Of a DNA stretch of 64,000 nt, positions 35,061 through 42,824 are shown piece after piece. Under the pieces are notes generated by a model. The model worked only from the letters and a program-made list of their open reading frames with translations, did no database searches and was not told where the DNA came from. Every line of letters starts with the position of its first letter. The first letter of the stretch is position 1. The stretch spans positions 1-64,000 of the forward strand of contig NZBA01000135.1 in NCBI GenBank assembly GCA_002686265.1, given 5' to 3'. The translations under genes and the position numbers were made by a program. Source of the stretch: Planctomycetota bacterium. Lineage in GTDB: Bacteria > Planctomycetota > UBA1135 > GCA-002686595.

Positions 35061-36448
35061 TGCGCCTTCTCAAGCTCTCCCCGTCAGGCCCGGCGACCGA
35101 CACGGCCGCCGCCGACCTCACTTGGATCGACGTGTTCATCGAGAACGTGAGGCCGTTTGTCTTCGTGCGCGAGGAGGACAACGTACTCATCAAGCGCCCG
35201 AATCAGGCCCAGAAGCTCAACGATCAGGGTGTCGCCATCCTCAAGCCACTGCTCGAGGGCAAGCGCATCGCAGAGCTCCTCGACGAGATCGGCCGTCACC
35301 CACGCCAGATCCAGGACATCCACCTCTTCCTTTGCGAGATCAAGCGCTTCCTCGAGGGCACATTGACCGAGGTCAATGCCACCAGCGCCGTGCAGGTCGA
35401 GCCCTTCGACATGCACTTCTCGGAGCTACCGATCCTCTCGGAGGTGGCGATCACCTACCGCTGCAACCTGAGATGCTCCTTCTGCTACGCAGGTTGCAAC
35501 TGCACGACGAATCCGGTCGGGTCGGATCGTGAGATGTCCGTGGCTGAGATCCGGACCGTCCTCGACCGGATCTACCTCGACGCGAAGGTGCCTTCGGTGA
35601 GCTTCACGGGCGGCGAGGCCACCCTGCGAGGCGAGTTGCCCGAGCTCATCGCGTATGCGAAGGAGCTCGGGATGCGGGTCAACCTGATCACCAACGGGAC
35701 GATGGTGACCGAGGGGCTCGCGACCCGACTCGCCGACGCCGGCCTCGACTCCGCCCAGGTCAGCCTCGAGGGCGTCACGGCGGCGGTACACGAACGGGTA
35801 ACGATGATCCCCCACTCATTTGAGAAGACGCTCGCCGCAGTCGAACACCTCGACGCAGCCGGCGTCCTGACGCACACGAACACGACGATCAACAAGGACA
35901 ACCTCGCCGAGTGCCCGAGAATGCCGCGCTTCGTCAAGGACGAGCTCAACCGGACGAAGTTCAGCATGAACCTGATCGTCCCGACGGGTAGCGCCGCGCT
36001 GAATGATCGCCTGGTCGTCAAGTACCGAGATCTCGGGCCGTACCTCGAGGCGATCGCCGAAGAGAGCAAGCGCCATGAGGTCGAGTTCATGTGGTACTCG
36101 CCCACGCCCATGTGCATGTTCAACCCCGTCATTCACGGCCTGGGGAACAAGGGCTGCAGCGCCTGTGACGGCCTGATCTCGATCGGAGCCAATGGCGACG
36201 TCATCCCCTGCGCGTCCTACGACGAGAGCGTCGGGAACATCCTGGAAGAGGGAGTCGATCGGATCTGGAAGGGTCGGCGTGCGACTGAGTTCCGCGAGAA
36301 GTTCCTCGCCCACCCTCAGTGCCGAGACTGCGAGAACTTCCACATATGCAACGGCGCCTGCCCGCTGTACTGGCGCCACATGGGCTTCGGCGAGCTCGAG
36401 GAGCACAACGGCTTCGCGCCCGCGGACGAGGAGCATTTCGAGCGGTGA
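35060..36448 (+). CDS. Radical SAM/SPASM peptide-modifying enzyme with PqqD-like domain
   Basis: 462 residues from ATG 35060, overlapping the previous stop by 1 nt. Residues about 30-98 form a PqqD-like RiPP recognition element (DNVLIKRPNQAQKLNDQGVAILKPLL ... AELLDEIGRH). The radical SAM core has CNLRCSFC at 135-142 (three [4Fe-4S] cysteines), then AGCNC, and the GGE motif in SFTGGEATLRG. A SPASM domain follows, with C366, C369, a Cys in VIPCASYDE, and C421, C424, C430 and C434, enough for auxiliary clusters. Such enzymes crosslink or epimerise residues in peptides. The adjacent Cys/His-rich tail is the obvious target, and the reaction may be thioether or other crosslinking, but it is unknown. 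Confidence 0.9.
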   Translation: MRLLKLSPSGPATDTAAADLTWIDVFIENVRPFVFVREEDNVLIKRPNQAQKLNDQGVAILKPLLEGKRIAELLDEIGRHPRQIQDIHLFLCEIKRFLEGTLTEVNATSAVQVEPFDMHFSELPILSEVAITYRCNLRCSFCYAGCNCTTNPVGSDREMSVAEIRTVLDRIYLDAKVPSVSFTGGEATLRGELPELIAYAKELGMRVNLITNGTMVTEGLATRLADAGLDSAQVSLEGVTAAVHERVTMIPHSFEKTLAAVEHLDAAGVLTHTNTTINKDNLAECPRMPRFVKDELNRTKFSMNLIVPTGSAALNDRLVVKYRDLGPYLEAIAEESKRHEVEFMWYSPTPMCMFNPVIHGLGNKGCSACDGLISIGANGDVIPCASYDESVGNILEEGVDRIWKGRRATEFREKFLAHPQCRDCENFHICNGACPLYWRHMGFGELEEHNGFAPADEEHFER

Positions 36449-37392
36449 TCCTCCCCAGCCGAGAGGACTGCGCGATCATCTTCTTCCGGATCTGGCCCGG
36501 CCTCGCCTACGGGCGCCGAATGGTGCTCGCCTTCGGCCTCGTTGCACTCGGGCTGGCGATCCAAGCCCTGGCCGGCGCGTGGGTGGCGGGCGCGCTGCCC
36601 CTGGTGGCCGGGAACCTCCTGCTGCTGGTGCGGGGGTACGACAACTTCGTCGACTTCAAGGCGTTCGACCCGCACGCCCACTGGGAGCGAATCGAGACCG
36701 ATCGACTGGCCGAAATCGTACGCCTCGACAGCGCCATCCGCCGCTGGGACCGCAGCGCTCTCGATGTGACCAACCTCCTGGGAGCCTTCGTCTTTCTCTC
36801 CCTCACGGGCGGGCTCATGGCCCTGGCCGCGAGCGGGCGGGGAACCCCGCGCATCCTCGCCCTCGACGGCCTGATCTTGATGCTGCCGCACTGGGTGACC
36901 GGGGTCCGGCGCGTCCTGCGCGATCCCAAGCTCGTCACTCGGGCACGAACCCTCCAGGGTGCCCTGCAGTCCGGCGCCGCCGCTCTCGAACCCCATTCGG
37001 TACACCTGATGGCGCTCATGGGAGGCGACGGCGCGAAGGTCCCCGGAGACCTCAAGCTGAAGATCGACCTCGCCGAGCACCACGAGGCCTTCCTCGGCCT
37101 CTACGGACAGGTCGTGCTGAACGAAGTCGGAGGAACGTCGTACCCCTACTTCTACGTCGTCCTCGTCGCTCGCGAGGGGTTCGGTCTGCAGGACGCGCAC
37201 GAGCAATACACCGCTCCCAAGGGGCTGACCACGGAGTTCCGGCAGGAGGATGCGGTCGAGGTCCTCGTCCTGCGCCAGACCACGACGAAGACAGCCGGCT
37301 ACAAGACCGGCAACACCCGGATAGCGGCGATCTTGAGCGAGGGGCTACGGATCGGGGAGAGCGTCTCAGGTGGGCCGCCGCGCGCGGCTTGA
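36445..37392 (+). CDS. Unknown membrane protein, fourth gene of the radical SAM operon
   Basis: 315 residues from GTG 36445, sharing GTGA with the radical SAM stop. It has two hydrophobic helices near 25-65, two more near 105-150, and then a soluble C-terminal domain (VLNEVGGTSYPYFYVVLVAREG ... EVLVLRQTTTKTAGYKT). No family is recognised. Tight coupling implies it works with the radical SAM protein, perhaps as a membrane partner of the repeat-tailed protein. It converges with a 7-nt gap on the diheme lipoprotein gene, so the operon ends here. Confidence 0.6.
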   Translation: MILPSREDCAIIFFRIWPGLAYGRRMVLAFGLVALGLAIQALAGAWVAGALPLVAGNLLLLVRGYDNFVDFKAFDPHAHWERIETDRLAEIVRLDSAIRRWDRSALDVTNLLGAFVFLSLTGGLMALAASGRGTPRILALDGLILMLPHWVTGVRRVLRDPKLVTRARTLQGALQSGAAALEPHSVHLMALMGGDGAKVPGDLKLKIDLAEHHEAFLGLYGQVVLNEVGGTSYPYFYVVLVAREGFGLQDAHEQYTAPKGLTTEFRQEDAVEVLVLRQTTTKTAGYKTGNTRIAAILSEGLRIGESVSGGPPRAA

Positions 37393-37399
37393 GGTGCCC

Positions 37400-38539
37400 T
37401 CAGCGCAGGGATTGCACGTAGAAGACGAGGTCCCAGATATCCTCGTCGTTGAGCGAATGCCGCGTGCCGTCCGGCTCGGTCACGAGCAAACCGCCGTGGG
37501 CGGGCATCGGGGTCCCGTTGATCCCCTCATGGATGCGGCGGAAGAGGTCCTCGGGGCGCTCCCCGAACCGCAGCGGAGAGCAGACGAGGTCGCGGGGACG
37601 GATCGGGTTGCCCCACTCGTCCAGGAAGGGGACCGGCTCTCCGGTCAGGGGGTCGGGGACGAGCGAGGCCTCACCGTCCCCGTGGCCCTCCCTGCCATGG
37701 CAGCGCACGCAACCGGCTCCCCGCGGATCGAGGAACAGGGACTCCCCATGGGCGATGCGCTCGGGGGTCGCCTCGGGTCGGTGGCCGGGCAGGATGAGCT
37801 GCTCGCCTCCCCCCAGCCAGCGGGTGACGACGAGCTCGTAGTACCCGCGGAAGGCGTCCTGGTCGAAGCCGTCGAACGCGTCGTAGTCGATGATCGCCAT
37901 CCGCTCGGTCTCGCCGCGGATGGCGAGCAGACGTACGAAATCGGCCAGTCCGGCGATTTCCGCAACCGTCAAGTGCGGCCCCCAGGACGGCATGGCCGTC
38001 CCGGAGATTCCGTCCGCGAGCATTCGCACCAAGTCCTCGTGTCGCGGCCGAGAGCCGTGGGCTAGCGGCGTTTTCTTGAACACGCCGTGGCGGTAGTCTC
38101 GCGGGCGCGTGTCCAGGCGAGCCGCCATCGGGCCGTTTCCCCCGCCGGAGAACCCGTGGCAGCGAGCGCAACGTCCCGCGTACAGCGCCGCCGATTCCGC
38201 CAAGCTCGGCCGCTGCTCCTCCCCCAGTGCTTCGGCCCCTTCCTCGGCACTCTCCCCCATCGGCCAGCGGTTGGGATCGAAGCCCTGTCGCCGCCAGTCG
38301 TCGAGGACGAGGTAGCGCGGCACCGCAAGGGACCCGAAGGTCTCGGTCAGGGCGCGCGAGAGAGCAATCCGCGCCTCTGGATCCTCCGCGAGATCGGGGT
38401 TGCCGGCGATCTCCGCTTCGTTCAACTCGAAGTGCGAGTGGCGCGGGGCCGCCGGGTCCGGTCCACGACATCCGTCGAGCAGGAGAAGGGTCGCGGCGAG
38501 AGAGCACACACCCGCGGCGATCTTGATGGGGAGCTTCAC
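37400..38539 (-). CDS. Diheme cytochrome c lipoprotein
   Basis: 379 residues from GTG 38539 (VKLPIKIAAGVCSLAATLLLLDGC), with a lipobox ending at Cys, so it is membrane-tethered in the periplasm. Two c-type heme motifs are present: CARCH in the first cytochrome domain (LYAGRCARCHGFSGGGNGPMA) and CVRCH in the second (GAGCVRCHGREGHGDG). Distal Met candidates are in GTAMPSWG and GTPMPAHG. It is probably an electron carrier for the respiratory cluster upstream on the same strand. Confidence 0.88.
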   Translation of the reverse strand: MKLPIKIAAGVCSLAATLLLLDGCRGPDPAAPRHSHFELNEAEIAGNPDLAEDPEARIALSRALTETFGSLAVPRYLVLDDWRRQGFDPNRWPMGESAEEGAEALGEEQRPSLAESAALYAGRCARCHGFSGGGNGPMAARLDTRPRDYRHGVFKKTPLAHGSRPRHEDLVRMLADGISGTAMPSWGPHLTVAEIAGLADFVRLLAIRGETERMAIIDYDAFDGFDQDAFRGYYELVVTRWLGGGEQLILPGHRPEATPERIAHGESLFLDPRGAGCVRCHGREGHGDGEASLVPDPLTGEPVPFLDEWGNPIRPRDLVCSPLRFGERPEDLFRRIHEGINGTPMPAHGGLLVTEPDGTRHSLNDEDIWDLVFYVQSLR

Positions 38540-38642
38540 GGTTGGACCATCCTCTCGCGCTCGAGCGCCGAGACCACCCTCCGCTCTGCGTAGCCGGCCC
38601 ATCTCATGTCGCGTGCCCTTCGAATCTTCGTCATGCCGTCTG

Positions 38643-39665
38643 TCAGTCCGTGCCGGGAGCAACGGCCAGCCGGCGCCCCCGGCGCTCGGCGCGGATGCGC
38701 GCATTGATCTCGTCGGCGGCATCGACCGCCTCGTCCCAGGTGGTGTAGACCTGCATCTTGCGCCCGGACTGAAGGTCGCCCACGACGAAGAGGCCCGGAA
38801 CGGACGACTCGCCGGCCTTGCCCACGACGGCGCGGCCGTTGACGTCCACCTCGCCGCCAAGGTCGGTGAGTAGGATGTTGTAGGCGATGATGCCCAAGCT
38901 CACGATGCAGCGAGTGGCGCTCACGGCTGTCCCATCGGCCAGGCGGAAGCCCTCGAGGCCGTCCCCGCGCGGATCGCCGATGACCTCGGCGATGGGGCTG
39001 GTCCGGATCGACATGCCGTGGGCGGCCACGAGGGCCCGCGCTTCCTCGCTGAAGCTCTCTTCGAGGCCGTTGGTCAGGATGGTCACCGCCTCGTGGCCGT
39101 AGCGATCGGCCATCATGGTCCCGCTGGAGACGGCGCTGTCGCGCGCTCCGATCACGGCGAGCGACTTCCCCCGGGTCAAGTGCCCGTCGCAGCGGACGCA
39201 GTAGATCAGGTCTCCGCGGTTCGCGAAGGGAAGAACGGGCTCGATCGATCCGGCGATCTCGGGCTGCACGTCCATGCAACCGGTGGCGAGCACGACGAAT
39301 CTGGCCCGGAGGCGGTGCCGGTCCTTCCTGTCCGCGTAGTGGCAGACGAAGCCGTCCTCGACGGGTTCAAGGCGCTCCACGACGCCCCGGATCACCGTGC
39401 CGCGATCCCGAAGGCCATCCTGCCCTTCGATCCACTTCAAGGTGCCGCGAGTCGACTTCCCGATGGGATGGCCGAGATCGTGCATGCCGGGGATGTTGTC
39501 CACCTGGTTGACCCAGGTTGAGCGCCCCTTGCGCCGCGTCTCACCGTCACCCGTGAACAGGGCGCAGCGGTCGTAGTTGAGGACGCCACGCAGGAACGCC
39601 ATCGTGCCGGCCCCGCCGGCGCCGATCACGGCCAGATCGAACGGCTCATCGGGTGCGTTCGACAT
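38643..39665 (-). CDS. FAD-dependent CxxC oxidoreductase, thioredoxin-reductase-like
   Basis: 340 residues. N-terminal FAD-binding GAGGAGTMAFLRG, the second dinucleotide-binding region with SLAVIGARDSAVSSGTM, and the C-terminal VPGLFVVGDLQSGRKMQVYTTWDEAVDAA are the thioredoxin-reductase fold. The redox-active pair is CVRC in LIYCVRCDGHL, where classical enzymes have CATC. The first dinucleotide motif is GAGGAG rather than GxGPAG. Several family members use other acceptors. Its position behind the PDZ and cupredoxin genes suggests a role in redox or thiol chemistry of that cluster. Confidence 0.8.
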   Translation of the reverse strand: MSNAPDEPFDLAVIGAGGAGTMAFLRGVLNYDRCALFTGDGETRRKGRSTWVNQVDNIPGMHDLGHPIGKSTRGTLKWIEGQDGLRDRGTVIRGVVERLEPVEDGFVCHYADRKDRHRLRARFVVLATGCMDVQPEIAGSIEPVLPFANRGDLIYCVRCDGHLTRGKSLAVIGARDSAVSSGTMMADRYGHEAVTILTNGLEESFSEEARALVAAHGMSIRTSPIAEVIGDPRGDGLEGFRLADGTAVSATRCIVSLGIIAYNILLTDLGGEVDVNGRAVVGKAGESSVPGLFVVGDLQSGRKMQVYTTWDEAVDAADEINARIRAERRGRRLAVAPGTD

Positions 39666-39776
39666 CTGTTCGCTTCTTCGGGAGAAGGGTGGTCACCCGC
39701 TCGAGTTCGCACGCCGCTAGACATCCCTCACCGAGGCGAGGATGGAGTACGCGGCGCGCGCTGCGGGCAGTTGAGA

Positions 39777-41540
39777 CTAGCGATCTCGGCGCCCGGACAG
39801 GCGCCGCACGGCTTGCCCAAGGGCCTCGACTTTGGAGGAGAGCCGCTCGATTTGAGCGTGCAACTCCTCGAGCGACTCCTGCGCGCGACGGCCGGTGCCA
39901 GTTCGCACTTCAGGGATCCGGTGGCGGCGCTCGCCACCACACCCAGCTCCGGGGCCACCCTCGCCATGCAACTCGAAGTCGTCCTGTACGAACAGATCGT
40001 GCTCGAAATCAGGGTGCTCGGGGCCGTGCCCACCATCTCCGTGGTGGGGCCCGCCTCCATCGCCATGGTGCTGGAAGTCGCGGTGTCGAGAGTCGCGGTC
40101 ACCGCCGTGGTGTTCTCTCTCGGAGTCGCCGTGGTGTTCAAAGCCGCCGAGGCGTTCCCTGATCATCTCATGCACACGCTCGATTGCGCGTGGGTCCAAC
40201 CGCCCACCGAGTCCCTCGGCCAAGGGGCAGGCGCCCTCTAGCAGATCACGGTGCTCTCCACGTCCTCCGTCGGAGTGGCACTCGCCCCCGCCTTGGCCGT
40301 GGCGCTCCGCGCCGCCCCGACCGACGCGGCACTCACCGCCGCCTTCGCCGTGGCAATCCGCGCCACCCCGACCGACGTGGCACTCACCGCCGCCTTGGCC
40401 GTGGCACTCACCGCCGCCTTGGCCGTGGCACTCACCGCCGCCTTCGCCGTGGCGCTTCGCGCCACCCCGACCGACGTGGCACTCACCGCCGCCTTCGCCG
40501 TGGCGCTTCGCGCCACCCCGACCGACGGGGCACTTACCGCCGCCTTCGCCGTGGCACTCCGCGCCGCCCCGACCGACGCGGCACTCGCCCCCGCCTTGGC
40601 CGTGCCGCTCCGCGCCACCCCGACCGACGCGGCACTCACCGCCACCTTGGCCGTGGCGCTCGGGATTGGAGTCCAAGGCGTCGCAGTCTTCGTCCTCACC
40701 GCGCTCACCGCGGTGGGACTCATAGATCCGACGGACGCGCTCGAAGATGTCGGCTCCCTCGACACCGTGGCCGGCGGGGATCCACTCGAACTCCAAGCCC
40801 TTCTTGATCAGGTTCTCGACGTCGACGTCCGAGCCGTCGATCATCGCACGCAAGCCGAAGGAGAGCTCTGAGTCATGGAGACCCTCGGGCCCACCATCGG
40901 CCTCCACGATGATGTGGACTTCGCATTCCTCGTCCTCGCCGTGCTCGGCCTTGGCATCCCCGGGGCCCCCGACCATGGTCCAAGTCACGCCCTCGGGGAG
41001 CTCCCTGCCTTCGTGCAAGGTGTGCAGGAGGCGCATGCGGCCGTGATCCTCGAGACCTTCGGCTGCGGCGTCATTCAGATCCAAGCTTCCCTGCGCGACC
41101 AGACCAAGCTCGAAGCCCTTGCGCCAACCGTCGCGCACGACGGTCACGCCGACGACTTCCCCGGCGTGACGCTCGCCGAGCAGCTCGCGCAGGGCCGAGC
41201 CACTGGAGACACGGTGATCACCTACCGCCGAAACCCGATCCCCAGGGCGCAGGCCGGCGTTGGCAGCGGGGCCCCCGGGGACGAGCCCGGTGATGATCGC
41301 TCCATCGTTCCCCTCCCCCAGGTAGATCCCGATGATGCCCCCCTCCGTCTCGTCATCGGCCACGACCTCGAGCGCGAGATCGACGTCAGCGGAGACCTCG
41401 ATGACCCGCAAGACCTCCGCGCCCTCCGGCGGCTCGGATACCTCCTGGGCGGAGGCGATCATGGCCGGGAGCAGGAGAGCGGCGAGGGTGCTGAGTTGTG
41501 TCGTTCGGAGGGTCTTCCGGAGCATCTTGCGGAGTTCCAT
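39777..41540 (-). CDS. Exported PDZ protein with Gly/His/Cys repeat array
   Basis: 587 residues from ATG 41540, signal peptide MELRKMLRKTLRTTQLSTLAALLLPAMIASAQ. Residues about 70-150 are a PDZ domain (GIYLGEGNDGAIITGLVPGGPAANAGLRPGDRVSAVGDHRV). Residues about 294-422 are a repeat array with nine HGxGGGxC blocks, most joined by a 9-residue RVGRGGAER-like spacer; two blocks are joined directly. A His/Asp-rich stretch follows (EHHGGDRDSRHRDFQHHGD) and then a C-terminal coiled coil (RRAQESLEELHAQIERLSSKVEAL). The array may bind metals such as copper. It lies after the cupredoxin gene on the same strand, separated by a terminator. Confidence 0.8.
   Translation of the reverse strand: MELRKMLRKTLRTTQLSTLAALLLPAMIASAQEVSEPPEGAEVLRVIEVSADVDLALEVVADDETEGGIIGIYLGEGNDGAIITGLVPGGPAANAGLRPGDRVSAVGDHRVSSGSALRELLGERHAGEVVGVTVVRDGWRKGFELGLVAQGSLDLNDAAAEGLEDHGRMRLLHTLHEGRELPEGVTWTMVGGPGDAKAEHGEDEECEVHIIVEADGGPEGLHDSELSFGLRAMIDGSDVDVENLIKKGLEFEWIPAGHGVEGADIFERVRRIYESHRGERGEDEDCDALDSNPERHGQGGGECRVGRGGAERHGQGGGECRVGRGGAECHGEGGGKCPVGRGGAKRHGEGGGECHVGRGGAKRHGEGGGECHGQGGGECHGQGGGECHVGRGGADCHGEGGGECRVGRGGAERHGQGGGECHSDGGRGEHRDLLEGACPLAEGLGGRLDPRAIERVHEMIRERLGGFEHHGDSEREHHGGDRDSRHRDFQHHGDGGGPHHGDGGHGPEHPDFEHDLFVQDDFELHGEGGPGAGCGGERRHRIPEVRTGTGRRAQESLEELHAQIERLSSKVEALGQAVRRLSGRRDR
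40275..40661 (-). repeat. 51-bp and 24-bp coding repeats in the PDZ protein gene
   Basis: About 387 bp of near-identical units. The main period is 51 bp (17 residues), with two 24-bp units (8 residues, HGQGGGEC) inserted near the middle. Nucleotide identity between units is high, so the array has expanded or been homogenised recently. Confidence 0.9.
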
Positions 41541-41705
41541 GCGGGGGGCCTTCTTCGTGAAGCCAGAGGGGGGACTGCGGTCTCAGGATTCGTCTAGCTA
41601 CGCGGTGTCCTGAAGGGCGTTGGAGGCATCTTCCCAGACTCGCTCCACTGCGGGGTGCGATTCCCGCTGATCGAGCACCCGGGGACCTCGGGGCTCGGTC
41701 AGGGC

Positions 41706-41754
41706 TGAAAAACCCGACCGAGCGCCGCCTCCCTCCGAGGGTGACGGCGCTCGG
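41706..41754 (-). terminator. Intrinsic terminator after the cupredoxin gene
   Basis: Read on the minus strand, a perfect 10-bp inverted repeat (CCGAGCGCCG ... CGGCGCTCGG, arms 41745-41754 and 41718-41727) is followed by TCGGGTTTTTCAGC. It lies 24 nt beyond the cupredoxin stop, and its 17-nt loop contains a smaller CCCTC/GAGGG stem. Confidence 0.8.
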
Positions 41755-41777
41755 GCTCCGGTCAGAGAATGCCGGAT

Positions 41778-42620
41778 TCAGCGGCGTCGACGCCGGCCGC
41801 CGGCCTTCTTGCCGGCCAGCTTGACCTCGATCGCCGCGCAGGAGCCGTCCTCCGCCACGGTCACCTCGGCGCGGGCCTTGCCAAGGCGCTCGTGCCAGAT
41901 CGTGGCCTTGTGGGTGCCGGCGGGAACTCCCTCGATGGTGAAGGTCCCGTCCGCGCCGGTCGTCGTGGTGAACGGCCGGTTGGTCACGTACAGCCAACAG
42001 TTCATCCAAGGGTGGATGTCGCACTTGGCCTCGATCGCCTCCGGCTCCATGAGCTTCTGGCTGTCCTTGCCGCCGGCACCGATGGTCCGGTTGAAGGCCA
42101 TATTCTTGATCGCGTAGGTGTGAACGTTGTGGGAGACGGTATCGGAGTTTCTAAACTCGACGGTCGCGCCCGCGGGGATCAGCAGCACGTGCGGGTCGTA
42201 GCGGCACTGCACCTGATCTAGGACGATAGGCTCTTCGAGCTTCTTGTTCTCGGCCCCCTTCACGGTCAGCTCGACGACTGCGTTCTTGATGCCGCCGCCC
42301 TTGGCGATGATCACGCTCCAGTTGGTGTCGTCAACCCGCTGACCGTCGGCCGTGCAGCCCTCGGCCGCCTTGGCGGATATCTCGAGCGGTTCGATCTTGG
42401 GCCGCTTCTCGCCATCGAAGAGCACGGAGCCCTTGACCGTGCCGGTGACCTCCTCCGCGGCAAGAACGGGGACGAGGTAGGAGGAGCGGATCTCGGTGTC
42501 GCCGGTGGCGCAGCAAGTCTCCGTCTTCTCAGCGTGGTCGTGAGTGTCCGCGGACATCTCGCCGATCGCCACCGCGATACCAGCGGTGGTCGTGAGCAAC
42601 AGGAGGGGGAGCAGTTTCAT
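41778..42620 (-). CDS. Exported cupredoxin-domain protein (methylamine-utilisation plastocyanin-like)
   Basis: 280 residues, signal peptide MKLLPLLLLTTTAGIAVA, then a His/Cys-containing stretch (THDHAEKTETCCATGD). The plastocyanin-like region has SHNVHTY (His164, His167) and CDIHPWMNCW (Cys200, His203, Met206), which together provide the His-Cys-His-Met ligands of a type 1 copper site. A carboxypeptidase-regulatory-like beta domain follows (GTFTIEGVPAGTHKATIWHERLG), ending in a Lys/Arg tail (KKAGGRRRRR). It may carry electrons to or from the adjacent cytochrome complex, or bind copper. It lies downstream of the cytochrome genes. Confidence 0.83.
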   Translation of the reverse strand: MKLLPLLLLTTTAGIAVAIGEMSADTHDHAEKTETCCATGDTEIRSSYLVPVLAAEEVTGTVKGSVLFDGEKRPKIEPLEISAKAAEGCTADGQRVDDTNWSVIIAKGGGIKNAVVELTVKGAENKKLEEPIVLDQVQCRYDPHVLLIPAGATVEFRNSDTVSHNVHTYAIKNMAFNRTIGAGGKDSQKLMEPEAIEAKCDIHPWMNCWLYVTNRPFTTTTGADGTFTIEGVPAGTHKATIWHERLGKARAEVTVAEDGSCAAIEVKLAGKKAGGRRRRR

Positions 42621-42698
42621 CTCGGTGCCTCTGCGGTAGTGAGTGATTCGGTGATGGAGAGGGGCTCGGTTCGGTCGACGGCTCGCGCTGCTGGCAAC

Positions 42699-42727
42699 CC
42701 GTTGGCGCTTCTCTCGCGGGGTGCTAT
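42699..42727 (+). repeat. Intergenic repeat A, copy 4 (diverged)
   Basis: CGCTTCTCTCGCGGGGTGCTAT preceded by CCGTTGG. It differs from the consensus at several positions and lies about 95 nt before copy 5 in the same intergenic region. Confidence 0.6.
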
Positions 42728-42794
42728 CAGCCCGGCGAAGACGGGCTGTAGCGAGACGAGGACATCTTCGTCGCGACGAGCAAGGCGAAGTCGT

Positions 42795-42824
42795 GGTTGG
42801 GCGCTTTTTCTTGCGGGCTGCTAG
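42795..42824 (+). repeat. Intergenic repeat A, copy 5
   Basis: GCGCTTTTTCTTGCGGGCTGCTAG preceded by GGCGAAGTCG. The terminal CTAG supplies the stop codon of the octaheme cytochrome gene on the minus strand. Confidence 0.75.

Noticed and set aside
40275..40661. Regular array resembling a CRISPR or satellite
   Set aside because: The 51-bp and 24-bp periods keep the reading frame of the PDZ protein and there are no unique spacers.
39895..40871. Plus-strand frames over the PDZ repeat region
   Set aside because: They are low-complexity Pro/Ser/Arg products of the repeated DNA on the opposite strand.
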